64,000 nt of DNA from Archangium lipolyticum (GCF_024623785.1 NZ_JANKBZ010000007.1:1-64000); one strand, 5' to 3'; positions 34,600-42,841 are shown, counted from the first letter of the stretch. Notes: a model not told the origin generated them from the letters alone. Translations and numbers: made by a program.

Positions 34600-35367
34600 C
34601 TAGCGTTCGGCGATGTCGGCGCTCTGCAGGTACGGGGACGCTTCGACAATCGTTTCCGCGGTCCAGCCTCTGTTGGCTCCGTGGCCCTTTTCGTCGCAAT
34701 CGCCGTCGGTGTGGATGCCCACCAGGTGGCCTTGACGGTTGAGCACGCCAGCGCCGGAGCTCCCTACCAGGGTGTCCAGGTCCGAGTAGTAGACAAGCTG
34801 ATTACATGAGTCCAGGAACCTGCCCTCGGCGATGACCTTGGGCCGTCCCCGGGGATGCTGGATGATCGCCAACCGCTCGCTGGCCTGGGTCGTCAGCAAG
34901 ACCGGCGTGACGGCGGGAAGCACGTCGAGCTCGATGAGCGCATAGTCGGGTTCGAACGATTGCTCGATGACCGTGCCCTCGGTCATCAGCGGGTCGCCGT
35001 CGGGAGCGTCCTCGAAGTTGAAGACCAGCAGCGCCCGGTCTCCGAGCCCGACACAGTGCCCCGCGGTCAACACCACCGGTCCCGCGCTCGCTTCAATCAA
35101 CGTTCCGGTGCAGCGTCCGTCGAGCAGGACGACAGCGTCTTCCCTGTCCTGGACGTCAGCGAACTCGCCCTGGTAGCTGTTGATGGGGGTGAAATCGAGG
35201 GTCGGGCCGCACTGCCAGAGGCTGCTTACCTCCGGCTTCTGCGGCTCCTGGCAGACTGGAGGATCCGCGGGCACCGCAGTTCCACAGGCAGCAACGCCCA
35301 GGAGTACGGTGCCCGCGAGGAGCGGGCCCCACAGAGTCATGAACGGACCAGGGGGCTGTCGCGCCAT
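34600..35367 (-). CDS. trypsin-like serine protease, lipoprotein
   Basis: 255 residues. A signal peptide ends in GVAAC (Cys28), so it is lipid-anchored. The chymotrypsin-fold triad is visible: H104 in VLTAGHCVG, D141 in EPDYALIELD, and S204 in GSSGAGVL. Its GSSGAG instead of GDSGGP resembles S1 proteases of the glutamyl-endopeptidase or HtrA-like kind. The start at 35367 lies three bases after the stop of the upstream metalloprotease gene, so the two are translated together. It probably acts outside the cell or at the cell surface, as part of predatory lysis or in processing its partner. Confidence 0.8.
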   Translation of the reverse strand: MARQPPGPFMTLWGPLLAGTVLLGVAACGTAVPADPPVCQEPQKPEVSSLWQCGPTLDFTPINSYQGEFADVQDREDAVVLLDGRCTGTLIEASAGPVVLTAGHCVGLGDRALLVFNFEDAPDGDPLMTEGTVIEQSFEPDYALIELDVLPAVTPVLLTTQASERLAIIQHPRGRPKVIAEGRFLDSCNQLVYYSDLDTLVGSSGAGVLNRQGHLVGIHTDGDCDEKGHGANRGWTAETIVEASPYLQSADIAER

Positions 35368-35370
35368 TTC

Positions 35371-36138
35371 TCAGTAGAGGTAGTTCAGCGCGGTGATGTC
35401 AGAGCTGGTCCACTCGCCGGTCTCGGTCGACCGGAAGCAGGAGTTCATGATCGACGCGCCCACCGTGGCCGTGCTCGGCGTGCCGGGGATGAGGATGGCA
35501 CCCACGGTCGAGGCGCCCTCGTTGGTGGCAGCGCCGCCGCAGCTGATGGACCGGTTGTAGTAGTCCGAGTGGCGGAAACCGATCGCGTGGCCGAGCTCGT
35601 GGGTGATGACGTGCTCGTTCACGTCAACGCTGTAGCTGTTCAGGCCGGTGCCGATGTTGATGGTGCCGTAGGGCTTGCCGCCCGAGGGGAAGCCAGCGGA
35701 GCCGCCGGTGCCGGACATGGTCTGCGCGGTGATGTTCGCGGTGCAGCCGGTGGTCGGCCCGCGCGCCATGGTGATGCGGAGCCCCAGGCTGTTGTAGTTG
35801 GCGATGGCCTGATCGAGGCCCTGGCTCAGGCGGGTGTAGCTGTTGAACGTGGAGGTGGGATTGATGCAGATCTTCGTCACGCTGGTGCCGACGAGATTGG
35901 TCGTCCTGTACTGCTCCGCGCTCCCCTCACCGGCCTGGAGCATCTCCTGGGACGCCTCGAGGGTCACGTGAGCGTCGAGGCCCACGTACACGGCGTTGTC
36001 GACGACCATGATGTCGTCGGCCGGAAACCCGGCCGCGACCAGGTTGGAGATGATCTCCTGGTTCTCGCTCTGCATGTCGGTACCGCCGCAGCCGACGAGA
36101 GCAACACCAGCCAGCAACGCCATCGAAAGCTTACGCAT
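35371..36138 (-). CDS. M57-like zinc metalloprotease, lipoprotein
   Basis: 255 residues. Signal peptide with VALVGCGG lipobox (Cys17). The metzincin-type zinc motif HELGHAIGFRH is at 180-190 (H180, E181, H184, G187, H190), with a later conserved methionine in ASIMNSCF that fits a Met-turn. The M57 family is typical of Myxococcus-like bacteria. AAGGAAG precedes the ATG at 36138. It is co-transcribed with the serine protease downstream. A secreted or surface protease is a sure call; the substrate is unknown. Confidence 0.85.
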   Translation of the reverse strand: MRKLSMALLAGVALVGCGGTDMQSENQEIISNLVAAGFPADDIMVVDNAVYVGLDAHVTLEASQEMLQAGEGSAEQYRTTNLVGTSVTKICINPTSTFNSYTRLSQGLDQAIANYNSLGLRITMARGPTTGCTANITAQTMSGTGGSAGFPSGGKPYGTINIGTGLNSYSVDVNEHVITHELGHAIGFRHSDYYNRSISCGGAATNEGASTVGAILIPGTPSTATVGASIMNSCFRSTETGEWTSSDITALNYLY

Positions 36139-36394
36139 GGAGGCTTCCTTTTCGGGGGGACTACAGGGGGTTGTGCGCTGCCGCCTGGGGGTTCCAGCCG
36201 CGACCGCGCGCCCCTTTCCCTGAGCAACCCTCGGGCCAACACATGGGCACACCGGAAAACAGGGACTTGCTTGGCTTCTCGATTAGCCCTGGAGCAGAGA
36301 TGCACCAGCCTTTCTGGGACTTCTTGTAAAGAGTCCTGACGTTTCCTGGTGAATCGTCCGTTGGCTCAAGGGGTTGCGCGCGCCACACCCGGAT

Positions 36395-36411
36395 CGTCCG
36401 AGTCTCGGACG
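36395..36411. promoter_or_regulatory. 17-bp palindrome, candidate operator
   Basis: CGTCCGAG-T-CTCGGACG, perfect 8-bp arms around one base, in the middle of the divergent promoter region of the protease pair and the lipoprotein gene. No regulator gene is adjacent. It could also form an mRNA hairpin, but its central position favours protein binding. Confidence 0.45.
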
Positions 36412-36529
36412 GTGTGCTCACCAATCGGACAGCGAGCCGTTGCAGCACGGTCATCCAATTACGAATCAACTCAAGAACCGGGGAAGCACCCGCGTCATCA
36501 GGCTGGCGCTCGAAGTCACCGCCTCATGA

Positions 36530-36546
36530 ATACACTCCGGGTGTAT
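36530..36546. promoter_or_regulatory. inverted repeat just before the lipoprotein gene
   Basis: ATACAC-TCCGG-GTGTAT, 6-bp arms, ends 10 bases before the ATG at 36557. It overlaps the place where a ribosome site should be, and no good ribosome site is seen, so it may control translation or bind a repressor. Confidence 0.35.
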
Positions 36547-36556
36547 CAAGTCTCAC

Positions 36557-37741
36557 ATGCAAATGCGCCACTCCACCCTCCCCATCGCCGCGCTGCTGGG
36601 CGCGGCCCTGTCCTTCCTCCCGGGCTGCGAGAGCACGAAGTCGAGCAGCCCTTCTCCTTCCGACACCCAGGCCCAGGAGCCCGCTTCCATGCAGGCCGCT
36701 GATGCCTGGAAGCGCGCCCGCGTGGGCGATCGGGTCACCTACTCCTTCTCCGCCACCCAGGGACCCGACCCCCGTGGCGGCGGCACCGCGCGCACCCTTG
36801 GCGGTCAGCTGACGCTGGAGGTGGTGTCCGTGCAGCAGCCCTGGGTCTGGGTGCGCCTGGCCTTCACCGACGAGGCCGGCAAGCCCCTGGCACACCCGCG
36901 GCTGTCGCAGGACCTGATCCTCCCCGTGCGCGCGGACACGACGCGCCCGCTCGACGTGCCCCACGCGGGCGAGGCCACCGCCGAGAAGCCCTCCACCGCC
37001 GGCCGCACCTGGGAGGCCATGCGCTACGTCAGCGACCAGCGCCCCGTGGACGGCCCCCTGCGCACGCGCGTATACGCCAACGAGCCGGGCCCGCTCTACC
37101 TCACCCAGGGCCTGCTCGAGGCGAGCACCGAGACGGCCGGCTTCCACATCCCAGGCGGCTTCAAGCTGACGCTGCGCGAGTTCCGCGAGGGCTCGGCCGG
37201 TGCCAACGCCCCCGTGCCCGCGCTGGAGCGGCCCCTGGGCCCGGGCGCGTACTACGACCGGCGCGTGGACGTGGGCCCCTCGCCTGGCGTGCAGCGCGTG
37301 TGCTTCGCCGCCGAGCGCGGCTACCTCCTGCGCACCGAGGGCCCCATCGACACCAACGCCGCTCCCTGCTCCGACTTCTCCCAGGCCGAACCAGAGCGCC
37401 TCGAGGAGCTGCTGATGAGCCTGCCCTGGGAGGTGCTGTCCTCGGGGGACTGGCCTCCCGCCGCCGCCGCGTCCGGCACCCGTGGCACCTTCACCGCGGA
37501 GGGCCGCAACGTGCCCGCCCTCACCGAGCAGCGCACCGAGAACGTCGAGGGCACCCAGCGCGTCTTCTCGGAGACCTACGCGGCCGAGCCGTGGGCCCCG
37601 GCGCTCGCGGGTCTGCCCTATGAGGCGCGCTTCCAGCCGCTCTCCAGTGTCACCGAGCGCGTGGTCACCGGTGGCAAGCGCGAGCCCGAGGGCGGTACGC
37701 GGCTCGTGCGGTGGGGCTCGTGGCTCGGGGGCCAGAAGTAA
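36557..37741 (+). CDS. large lipoprotein of unknown function
   Basis: 394 residues. Signal peptide ending FLPGC (lipobox), then a Ser/Pro linker. The mature protein is rich in beta strands: a first half with WKRARVGDRVTYSFSATQGP and a second half with the same phrasing (GAYYDRRVDVGPSPG), and a long C-terminal ending RLVRWGSWLGG. I recognise no named domain; it resembles lineage-specific myxobacterial lipoproteins of about 400 residues. An alternative ATG lies two codons downstream. A clear rho-independent terminator follows the stop. Confidence 0.7.
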   Translation: MQMRHSTLPIAALLGAALSFLPGCESTKSSSPSPSDTQAQEPASMQAADAWKRARVGDRVTYSFSATQGPDPRGGGTARTLGGQLTLEVVSVQQPWVWVRLAFTDEAGKPLAHPRLSQDLILPVRADTTRPLDVPHAGEATAEKPSTAGRTWEAMRYVSDQRPVDGPLRTRVYANEPGPLYLTQGLLEASTETAGFHIPGGFKLTLREFREGSAGANAPVPALERPLGPGAYYDRRVDVGPSPGVQRVCFAAERGYLLRTEGPIDTNAAPCSDFSQAEPERLEELLMSLPWEVLSSGDWPPAAAASGTRGTFTAEGRNVPALTEQRTENVEGTQRVFSETYAAEPWAPALAGLPYEARFQPLSSVTERVVTGGKREPEGGTRLVRWGSWLGGQK

Positions 37742-37764
37742 CGTCAGTCCTCGATGTAGCAAGG

Positions 37765-37802
37765 CCCCGGCCGCCATCAGGCGAGCCGGGGTTTTCTTTT
37801 TT
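37765..37802 (+). terminator. rho-independent terminator
   Basis: CCCCGGC at 37765-37771 pairs with GCCGGGG at 37785-37791, followed by TTTTCTTTTTT at 37792-37802. It starts 24 bases after the lipoprotein stop. It is the clearest terminator in the window. Confidence 0.85.
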
Positions 37803-37852
37803 GATGCTCAGGGGGTCTTTCCCTTCCTCGTCTCCTCGCTCACCGCGCGGGT

Positions 37853-38176
37853 TCATTCCTCCAGGTCCGCCTTCAATCGAGCGAGCAGGTCCACCGCGCC
37901 CCGGGCATAGCGGCTGATCCATCGGTCATGAATCTCCTGGATGGGCAGCGGATTGAGGTAGTTCCACCGCTGCCGCCCCTGCTTCTTCGCGATGACCAGC
38001 CCCGCCTTCTCCAGCACGCCGAGGTGCTGCATCACCGTGGTGCGGTCCAGCTCCGGGAAGTGCTCGGTCAGCTCGCCCGTCGTCATCGGCCGCTCCTTCA
38101 GCAGGTCCAGCATGGCCCGCCGCCGGGAGTCTCCCAGTGCCTTGAAGACCGCGTCGTGGGCCTCGTCACTTGACAT
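37853..38176 (-). CDS. ArsR-family winged-helix repressor
   Basis: 107 residues. Winged-helix: VFKALGDSRRRAMLDLLKE, then MTTGELTEHFPELDRTTVMQ and HLGVLEKAGLVIAKKQGRQR. It lacks the CxC metal site of ArsR/SmtB metal sensors, and belongs to the group that partners AHSA1/SRPBCC genes. Divergent from such a gene, with an AT-rich palindrome between them that overlaps its own start codon, so it should repress both itself and its neighbour. The signal is unknown. Confidence 0.88.
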   Translation of the reverse strand: MSSDEAHDAVFKALGDSRRRAMLDLLKERPMTTGELTEHFPELDRTTVMQHLGVLEKAGLVIAKKQGRQRWNYLNPLPIQEIHDRWISRYARGAVDLLARLKADLEE

Positions 38177-38194
38177 GTTATAAAATTATAACAT
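38175..38194. promoter_or_regulatory. AT-rich palindromic operator of the ArsR regulator
   Basis: ATGTTATAAAATTATAACAT: perfect 9-bp arms around AA, in a region otherwise over 65 percent GC. The left end overlaps the ArsR start codon, and the site lies 35 bases before the SRPBCC start. It probably covers both promoters and keeps the pair off until the inducer binds. Confidence 0.75.
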
Positions 38195-38228
38195 ATTGAC
38201 CTTGAACGCACGCACTTCGGAGGCACCC

Positions 38229-38711
38229 ATGGCACAGGAGCGAAGCGAGAAGCCGTCGGCGGAAGGTGAGCTGGAGCTCAGGTTCCAGGTCCACGCCAAG
38301 ATTGCGAGGCCGGTCGCCGAGGTTTTCGACGCGGTCTACAACCCGAAGAAGCTGAGCGGCTACTTCACGACCAACGGAGCGAGCGCACCGCTCGACGAGG
38401 GCACCACCGTGACGTGGGACTTCGCCGACTTTCCCGGCGCCTTCCCCGTGTACGTGCGCAAGGTGGAGCGCAACCGCTTCATCGAGCTGGAGTGGAAGGC
38501 CGGTGATGGCGACTATCTCACGCAGGTTCGCATGGAGTTCGAGGCGCTGGACAGCAAGTCGGCGCTGGTGCGCATCAGTGAGTCGGGCTGGCGGAAGACG
38601 CCGGAGGGGCTGAATCAATCCTACGGCAACTGCATGGGCTGGTCGCAGATGCTCCTGTGCCTGAAGGTGTTCGTGGAGCAGGGCACCAATCTGCGCGCGT
38701 TCCTCTACTAG
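38229..38711 (+). CDS. SRPBCC/AHSA1-like protein
   Basis: 160 residues from ATG 38229, with GGAGGC upstream. The START-like helix-grip fold is visible as an N-terminal strand (VHAKIARPVAEVFDAVYN), a helix ending KKLSGYFTT, four antiparallel strands (VTWDFADFPG, VRKVERNRFIELEW) and a long C-terminal helix (NCMGWSQMLLCLKVFVE). These proteins hold a hydrophobic ligand in the groove. It is divergent from an ArsR gene that should regulate it. No enzyme residues can be named. An upstream ATG at 38196 lies inside the operator and is unlikely. Confidence 0.8.
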   Translation: MAQERSEKPSAEGELELRFQVHAKIARPVAEVFDAVYNPKKLSGYFTTNGASAPLDEGTTVTWDFADFPGAFPVYVRKVERNRFIELEWKAGDGDYLTQVRMEFEALDSKSALVRISESGWRKTPEGLNQSYGNCMGWSQMLLCLKVFVEQGTNLRAFLY

Positions 38712-38723
38712 CTGACCAGGTGC

Positions 38724-39653
38724 TCAGCCCTGCAGGTCCGCGAGTGTGTCGTAATCATAGTGATTGGCGGCGCTGAAGGGGGCTCCGAGGGCCTGGGGGT
38801 TGAGCACGCTGCGGGGGGTGACGGGCGCGGCCTCGCGGAACACCGAGTAGAGGGCGTCGTCAATGCGGTGGAAGGCCAGATTGTTGGAAGCGCTCTGGGG
38901 GGGAACGTAGGGGGCATTCGGGTAGCGGATGCGCCACGCTTGCCAGATGCGGTCCACGTTGCAGTGGTGCAGGTAGAAAATGGGGTCGTTGGGCGAGGTG
39001 CTGTCGGCCATGTCGCCGCCAATCCAGACATGCACGTTGTTGTGGATCCGCGCCGGGCCCTCCCATCCCTCCAGGTAGTTGCGGAAGCCCGTGGAGGAGC
39101 TGTTGTACGGAGGGGCGTCATACACGACCTGGTTGCGCAGCACCGTGCGGACCGCGTCGCGTGTCGGCAGCGCGCCTCCCAGTGCTCCCAGGTCGCGATC
39201 GAGAGGCCTCGGCTGTGCCAGCCGCGTGAGTCCTCGCGTCCCGGGGACGATGCGGACCTGCCAGATGGCAGGCTGGGTGAATCGTCCCAGGGCCTCCTGG
39301 CTCCAGATGGGCGACTGCCGGGGATTGGAGAGCGCCGCGTCCGCGGACCAGTCCCAGTACGGCAGCCGGAAGTCGTTGTCGCTGAGAGCGGTGCGCAGGT
39401 AGCCCTCGAAGCGCAGCAGGAAGTAGCGGTGCCACGGGAGGAAGGCGGGGCCCGAGTGGGCCGAGTTGCGATCTCGCTGCGTGGGCGGCGTGAAGAGCAT
39501 CATCGACTGGTGGTGCCATGCCACGAAGAAGTCATAGATGGAGAGCCCCGGCTGCCCTGGCCACGGGAAGCGCGCCGGATCCTTGATCGCCAGGACTCCG
39601 TCGATGAACTGCTGCAGGACGCCTTCGTCAGAGAGGATGTTCTGGCGAATCAT
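38724..39653 (-). CDS. tyrosinase-type copper oxidase
   Basis: 309 residues, no signal peptide. Type-3 copper motifs: CuA histidines in FFVAWHHQSM (47/48), NSAHSGP (66) and FLPWHRYFLLRFE (75); CuB in ARIHNNVHVWIGG (204, 208) and DPIFYLHHCNVDRIWQAW (229/230). It oxidises phenols to quinones, leading to melanin-like pigment or cross-linking. GGAGGTG precedes the ATG at 39653, which overlaps the stop of the putative copper chaperone by four bases, so both are made together. Length is close to Streptomyces MelC2. Confidence 0.88.
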   Translation of the reverse strand: MIRQNILSDEGVLQQFIDGVLAIKDPARFPWPGQPGLSIYDFFVAWHHQSMMLFTPPTQRDRNSAHSGPAFLPWHRYFLLRFEGYLRTALSDNDFRLPYWDWSADAALSNPRQSPIWSQEALGRFTQPAIWQVRIVPGTRGLTRLAQPRPLDRDLGALGGALPTRDAVRTVLRNQVVYDAPPYNSSSTGFRNYLEGWEGPARIHNNVHVWIGGDMADSTSPNDPIFYLHHCNVDRIWQAWRIRYPNAPYVPPQSASNNLAFHRIDDALYSVFREAAPVTPRSVLNPQALGAPFSAANHYDYDTLADLQG

Positions 39654-40111
39654 CGCGCACCTCCGGAGCTGTGGTCGTGGCCGGCGTGGTCGTGGCCGGC
39701 GTGGTCGTGGCCCGAGGGCTGCGCCGCCTCGAACAGATGGGGCATGCGCGTGAGGAGGTGGCGCACGAGCTCCAGGGCCGACGCGAAGGTCTGGTAGGGA
39801 CACAGGTGGGACCAGAGCTGTCCCTCCTCGTCCACCATCATGTGCAGGGTGACGGGGCGTCCCTCGATGCTCACCTCGTACGTGGTGGTGATGGAGATGG
39901 TACGCCCCTGGTGCTCGAGGGTGCGGACGCTGCGCGCGAGGTCTTCGTGCGTGTACTCGACGTAGGAGGGAAACTCCTTGCGCACCCACTCTGGGTGCTC
40001 GAGGCCCGGGGTGAACGGATTGAATTCGAGCGGTGCGAGGCGGTGCGCTCGGGTCTCGGACGAGGGCCCTCCGCGTGCCGGCTTTGCCTGCTGCTTCTTT
40101 CTGGCTGCCAT
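39650..40111 (-). CDS. MelC1-like tyrosinase partner with a histidine-rich tail
   Basis: 153 residues from ATG 40111 (GGGAGG upstream). The middle (HQGRTISITTTY, IEGRPVTLHMMVDEEGQLW, SHLCPYQTF…LVRHLLTRM) recalls Streptomyces MelC1, which delivers copper to tyrosinase: a strand with an exposed aromatic, then an H-x-M near the chain end. Unlike MelC1 it has no signal peptide; a lysine-rich N-terminus replaces it, and the copper-binding part is a C-terminal GHDHA repeat. The tyrosinase likewise lacks a signal, so maturation would be cytoplasmic. It precedes and overlaps the tyrosinase gene. Confidence 0.7.
   Translation of the reverse strand: MAARKKQQAKPARGGPSSETRAHRLAPLEFNPFTPGLEHPEWVRKEFPSYVEYTHEDLARSVRTLEHQGRTISITTTYEVSIEGRPVTLHMMVDEEGQLWSHLCPYQTFASALELVRHLLTRMPHLFEAAQPSGHDHAGHDHAGHDHSSGGAR
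39671..39713 (-). repeat. 15-bp tandem repeat encoding the His-rich tail
   Basis: Three copies of GTGGTCGTGGCCGGC (third incomplete) at 39671-39713 encode on the minus strand the (A)GHDHAGHDHAGHDH tail of the MelC1-like protein. The in-frame unit is five codons, so copy number can change without a frameshift. It likely varies between strains. Confidence 0.8.
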
Positions 40112-40259
40112 TGGTGCCTCCCCCAGCGCAGTGTCTCGCTCGGGTGGAGTGGGCTTGTGCGCTTCGTGACGCCGATGGCAGGTTGGTTGGATGGAGGCTG
40201 AGGGGCGGTGGAGCCGGGCCCTCGCCGGGGAATTCCCTCCCACGGATGGCATCCGAGAC

Positions 40260-41138
40260 CTATGCCCCGCTCCCAGGGGCCCGGGTCATTCCCCCGAGCC
40301 ACCCCATCACCGCCCGCACCCTGGGGACGTGCTGCTTGGAGCGGTGGACGACCATCCAGACGTCGCGGGAGGGGATGCGGTCGCTGATCTGCGCTCCAAT
40401 CCGCTGCGGAGGAACCTCCACGACCTCGTCGAGTCGCGCGGCGAAACCTCGGGGCAGGATGGCCACACCGAGGCCGGCTTGGACCGCGAGCCCCAGTGAC
40501 TCGACATCCTCGACGAGCAGCCGCGGGGGGCGGGTGGCGAAGGCGCGGTCGGCGTAACGCTGTTCGGTGATGCCCGCGAGCGAGCCCGTCAGGCCCAACC
40601 ACGGGACCTCGGGGTGAAGCTCGAGCGAGGAGGCCGCGAAGAACGCGTAGGACGCCGTGTACACCTTGCGTGCGACGAGCTCGCCACGTTCGGGGCGGAC
40701 CATCCGGAGCGCCACGTCGGCTTCACCGGCGGCGAGGCTGCTGACCCGGTTCTCCGCCAGGATGCGCAGGCGCAAGTGAGGAAAGGCCCGGTAGAACTCC
40801 GGCAGGCGGGGGGTCAGTTCCCAGCGCACCATCTCGCCGACGGTGGTCAGGGTGACTTCGCCGTGGAGATCCGGCGTGTCTTCCAACGCGGACCGTGCCG
40901 CCAGCGCGGCATCCACCATGGGCTGCACCGCCGCCAGCAACGAGGTCCCGCGCTCCGTCAGCCGCGGCGGGGATTCGCGCAGCAGCAACGGGGAGCCAGC
41001 GATCTCCTCCAGCCGGGCCAGGTGTCTGCTGACGGTCGACTGGCTCACGCCCAGCGCCTTCGACGCGGCGGTCAGACTCCCGAGACGAGCGACCGCCTCG
41101 AACGTGCGTAACAGATCCCACTCCACCTGAACCTCCAT
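40260..41138 (-). CDS. LysR-family transcriptional regulator
   Basis: 292 residues. N-terminal winged helix: LLRTFEAVARLGSLTAASKA followed by LGVSQSTVSRHLARLEE; then the effector domain to the C-terminus (LHGEVTLTTVGEMVRWELTP, GLAVQAGLGVAILPRGFA). It is divergent from an MBL-fold hydrolase gene with 91 bases between, so that gene is the likely target along with itself. The ligand is unknown. GEADVALRMVRPERGELV is the usual second-subdomain region of LysR proteins. Confidence 0.88.
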   Translation of the reverse strand: MEVQVEWDLLRTFEAVARLGSLTAASKALGVSQSTVSRHLARLEEIAGSPLLLRESPPRLTERGTSLLAAVQPMVDAALAARSALEDTPDLHGEVTLTTVGEMVRWELTPRLPEFYRAFPHLRLRILAENRVSSLAAGEADVALRMVRPERGELVARKVYTASYAFFAASSLELHPEVPWLGLTGSLAGITEQRYADRAFATRPPRLLVEDVESLGLAVQAGLGVAILPRGFAARLDEVVEVPPQRIGAQISDRIPSRDVWMVVHRSKQHVPRVRAVMGWLGGMTRAPGSGA

Positions 41139-41229
41139 GCAAAAACGGATGCCCAGCTTCCGAATCTAGCGGTACTCATCCGTTCGTGCTGTCTCTAGTT
41201 TACGGGGCGACCCTTCACCGGAGCACCCC

Positions 41230-42021
41230 ATGAAGATTCGCCACCTGCGCAACGCCACCACCCTCCTGACGTTGGGCGAGCACCACCTGCTGGTTGACCC
41301 GATGCTCGCGAGGCCGGGGGCGTTGCCGGGCTTCAAGTTCTTCGGAGGTGGCCGTCGCCCCAATCCCCTGGTCGCGCTGCCGCCCGGCACGTTCGCGTTG
41401 CTGGAGGAGGTGACGGGCGTGCTCGTCACCCATGCGCATCCGGATCACCTGGATCTGGCGGGCCTCCGATGGAGTCAGAAGCGCGGGCTGCCCGTATGGG
41501 CGAGCCGCGTGGACGCACCGAAACTCAAGAAGAAGGGACTCGACGTTCACGAGCTCGGAGACGGCGCGCTCGGGATGGCGGTGGAGATCATCCCAGCCCG
41601 GCACGGTCGCGGGTTGCTCGCATGGCTGCTGGGAGCCGTCTCGGGCTACTACCTGGCGCACCCGGACGAGCCGAGCGTGTACATCACATCGGATGCGGTG
41701 CTCACGGACGAAGTCCTGGATGCCGTGGATCGCCTTCAGCCCGATGTCATCATCGCCCCGGCGGGCGCGGCGAACATGGGGCTGGGCGGCGACATCCTGT
41801 TCTCGGTCGACGAGCTCGTGACGCTCGTCAGGCGCGCGCCTGGAAGGGTCGTCCTCAATCACCTGGAAGCGCTCGATCACTGCCCGACCACCCGCGACGG
41901 GCTGCGCGAGCGGATGAATGCCGAGGGGCTGCTCGCGAAGGTGCACATCCCCGAAGACGGAGAGGAGATGCACTTCGCTCGACCGGACAGGGCGGGTCCA
42001 CGGGTGGGCTCGCGGGCCTGA
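41230..42021 (+). CDS. MBL-fold metallo-hydrolase
   Basis: 263 residues. The zinc motif THAHPDHLD (H68, H70, D72, H73) fits HxHxDH, and later metal ligands are in PARHG and ITSDAV. The N-terminal HLRNATTLLTLGEHHLLVDP is typical of UlaG/RomA-like lactonase or phosphodiesterase relatives. Cytoplasmic, no signal. Divergent from the LysR gene. Substrate unknown: a lactone, ester or phosphodiester is possible. Confidence 0.83.
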   Translation: MKIRHLRNATTLLTLGEHHLLVDPMLARPGALPGFKFFGGGRRPNPLVALPPGTFALLEEVTGVLVTHAHPDHLDLAGLRWSQKRGLPVWASRVDAPKLKKKGLDVHELGDGALGMAVEIIPARHGRGLLAWLLGAVSGYYLAHPDEPSVYITSDAVLTDEVLDAVDRLQPDVIIAPAGAANMGLGGDILFSVDELVTLVRRAPGRVVLNHLEALDHCPTTRDGLRERMNAEGLLAKVHIPEDGEEMHFARPDRAGPRVGSRA

Positions 42022-42115
42022 CCGGCGCGATGACGATTGACCTCGTCGAGCGAAAGCACTTCTGGTGATGTTGCCCAGGACGCGGCACCTCGCCGCGGGA
42101 AGAGGACCACCCAGC

Positions 42116-42841
42116 ATGAGCCGGCCGCCCCCCGCCCGCGTCGCTCCGATCGTCGTAGGCGACATCCAGTACGGCGATACGCGTGGATACAATTCGAGCT
42201 CCCTGGCCGTCTTCGACGCCCGGTCGGGCCAGCGGCTCAGAACCATCGAGCTCTACCGGTATGAGCTCGTGCCGGACCTCGAGACCGACGTCCAGGACGT
42301 GTTCTTCACCTCGATGACGCTGTCAGACGATCGGACGGAGCTGCTCATCGAGAACGCCCGGCGTCATCGCTTCGCGGTCAACCTCGCCTCCGAGAAGGTG
42401 CGTGAGCTCAATCATCCGTGCGAGCTGAAGCTGCTGAGCGTGGCGAAGCAGGCACAGCGGTGGACGGTCCTGGTCGAGCTGTCGACCACCCACACGACCG
42501 GCCGCGGAACCTTCTCGCTGGACCGCATCAGTTTCGGGGATTCCGAGGGCCTGATGAACAACCTGTTCGAGGTCACCTCGATGGTGGACGGGAAGGAGGT
42601 TCTCTACCAGGGAGAGAGGGTCAAGCGGGCTGCCCCCAGCCATTTCGTGGAGCTCGAGCCTGGAATGCGCCATGAAGTGCGCATCGACCTCGGGAAGGAC
42701 TATGCCTTTCCCGAGGTCGGGGGTGTATTCAGGATTCGATACAGGCAGCGCAATCACTTTTCGCCTGATGCCGTCGACCTGTACTCGAATGAGATTTCAG
42801 TCGAGCTCGGCGCCAGTCGAGGCAAACCGAGCCCGTCGTGA
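42116..42841 (+). CDS. hypothetical protein with a C-terminal beta-sandwich
   Basis: 241 residues from ATG 42116, where AGAGGA is correctly spaced; an upstream GTG at 42065 has no ribosome site. The first ~100 residues recall a beta-propeller or sensor strand pattern (PIVVGDIQYGDTRGYNSSSLA). The last ~120 (TFSLDRISFGDSEGLMNNLF, EVTSMVDGKEVLYQGERVKR, VFRIRYRQRNHFS) resemble the Ig-like domain next to deuterolysin-type proteases, but no HEXXH motif occurs. No signal peptide. Function unknown. Confidence 0.65.
   Translation: MSRPPPARVAPIVVGDIQYGDTRGYNSSSLAVFDARSGQRLRTIELYRYELVPDLETDVQDVFFTSMTLSDDRTELLIENARRHRFAVNLASEKVRELNHPCELKLLSVAKQAQRWTVLVELSTTHTTGRGTFSLDRISFGDSEGLMNNLFEVTSMVDGKEVLYQGERVKRAAPSHFVELEPGMRHEVRIDLGKDYAFPEVGGVFRIRYRQRNHFSPDAVDLYSNEISVELGASRGKPSPS

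Larger units (their letters stand above)
36139..36556. other. 418-bp divergent intergenic region with two palindromes
   Basis: It lies between the divergent metalloprotease and lipoprotein genes and contains the palindromes at 36395 and 36530. No reading frame with coding character was found. It is somewhat less GC-rich than the genes around it, as expected of promoter DNA. Confidence 0.4.

Noticed and set aside
39671-39713. CRISPR-like short repeat array
   Set aside because: The repeats are contiguous 15-mers without spacers and encode the His-rich tail of the MelC1-like protein.
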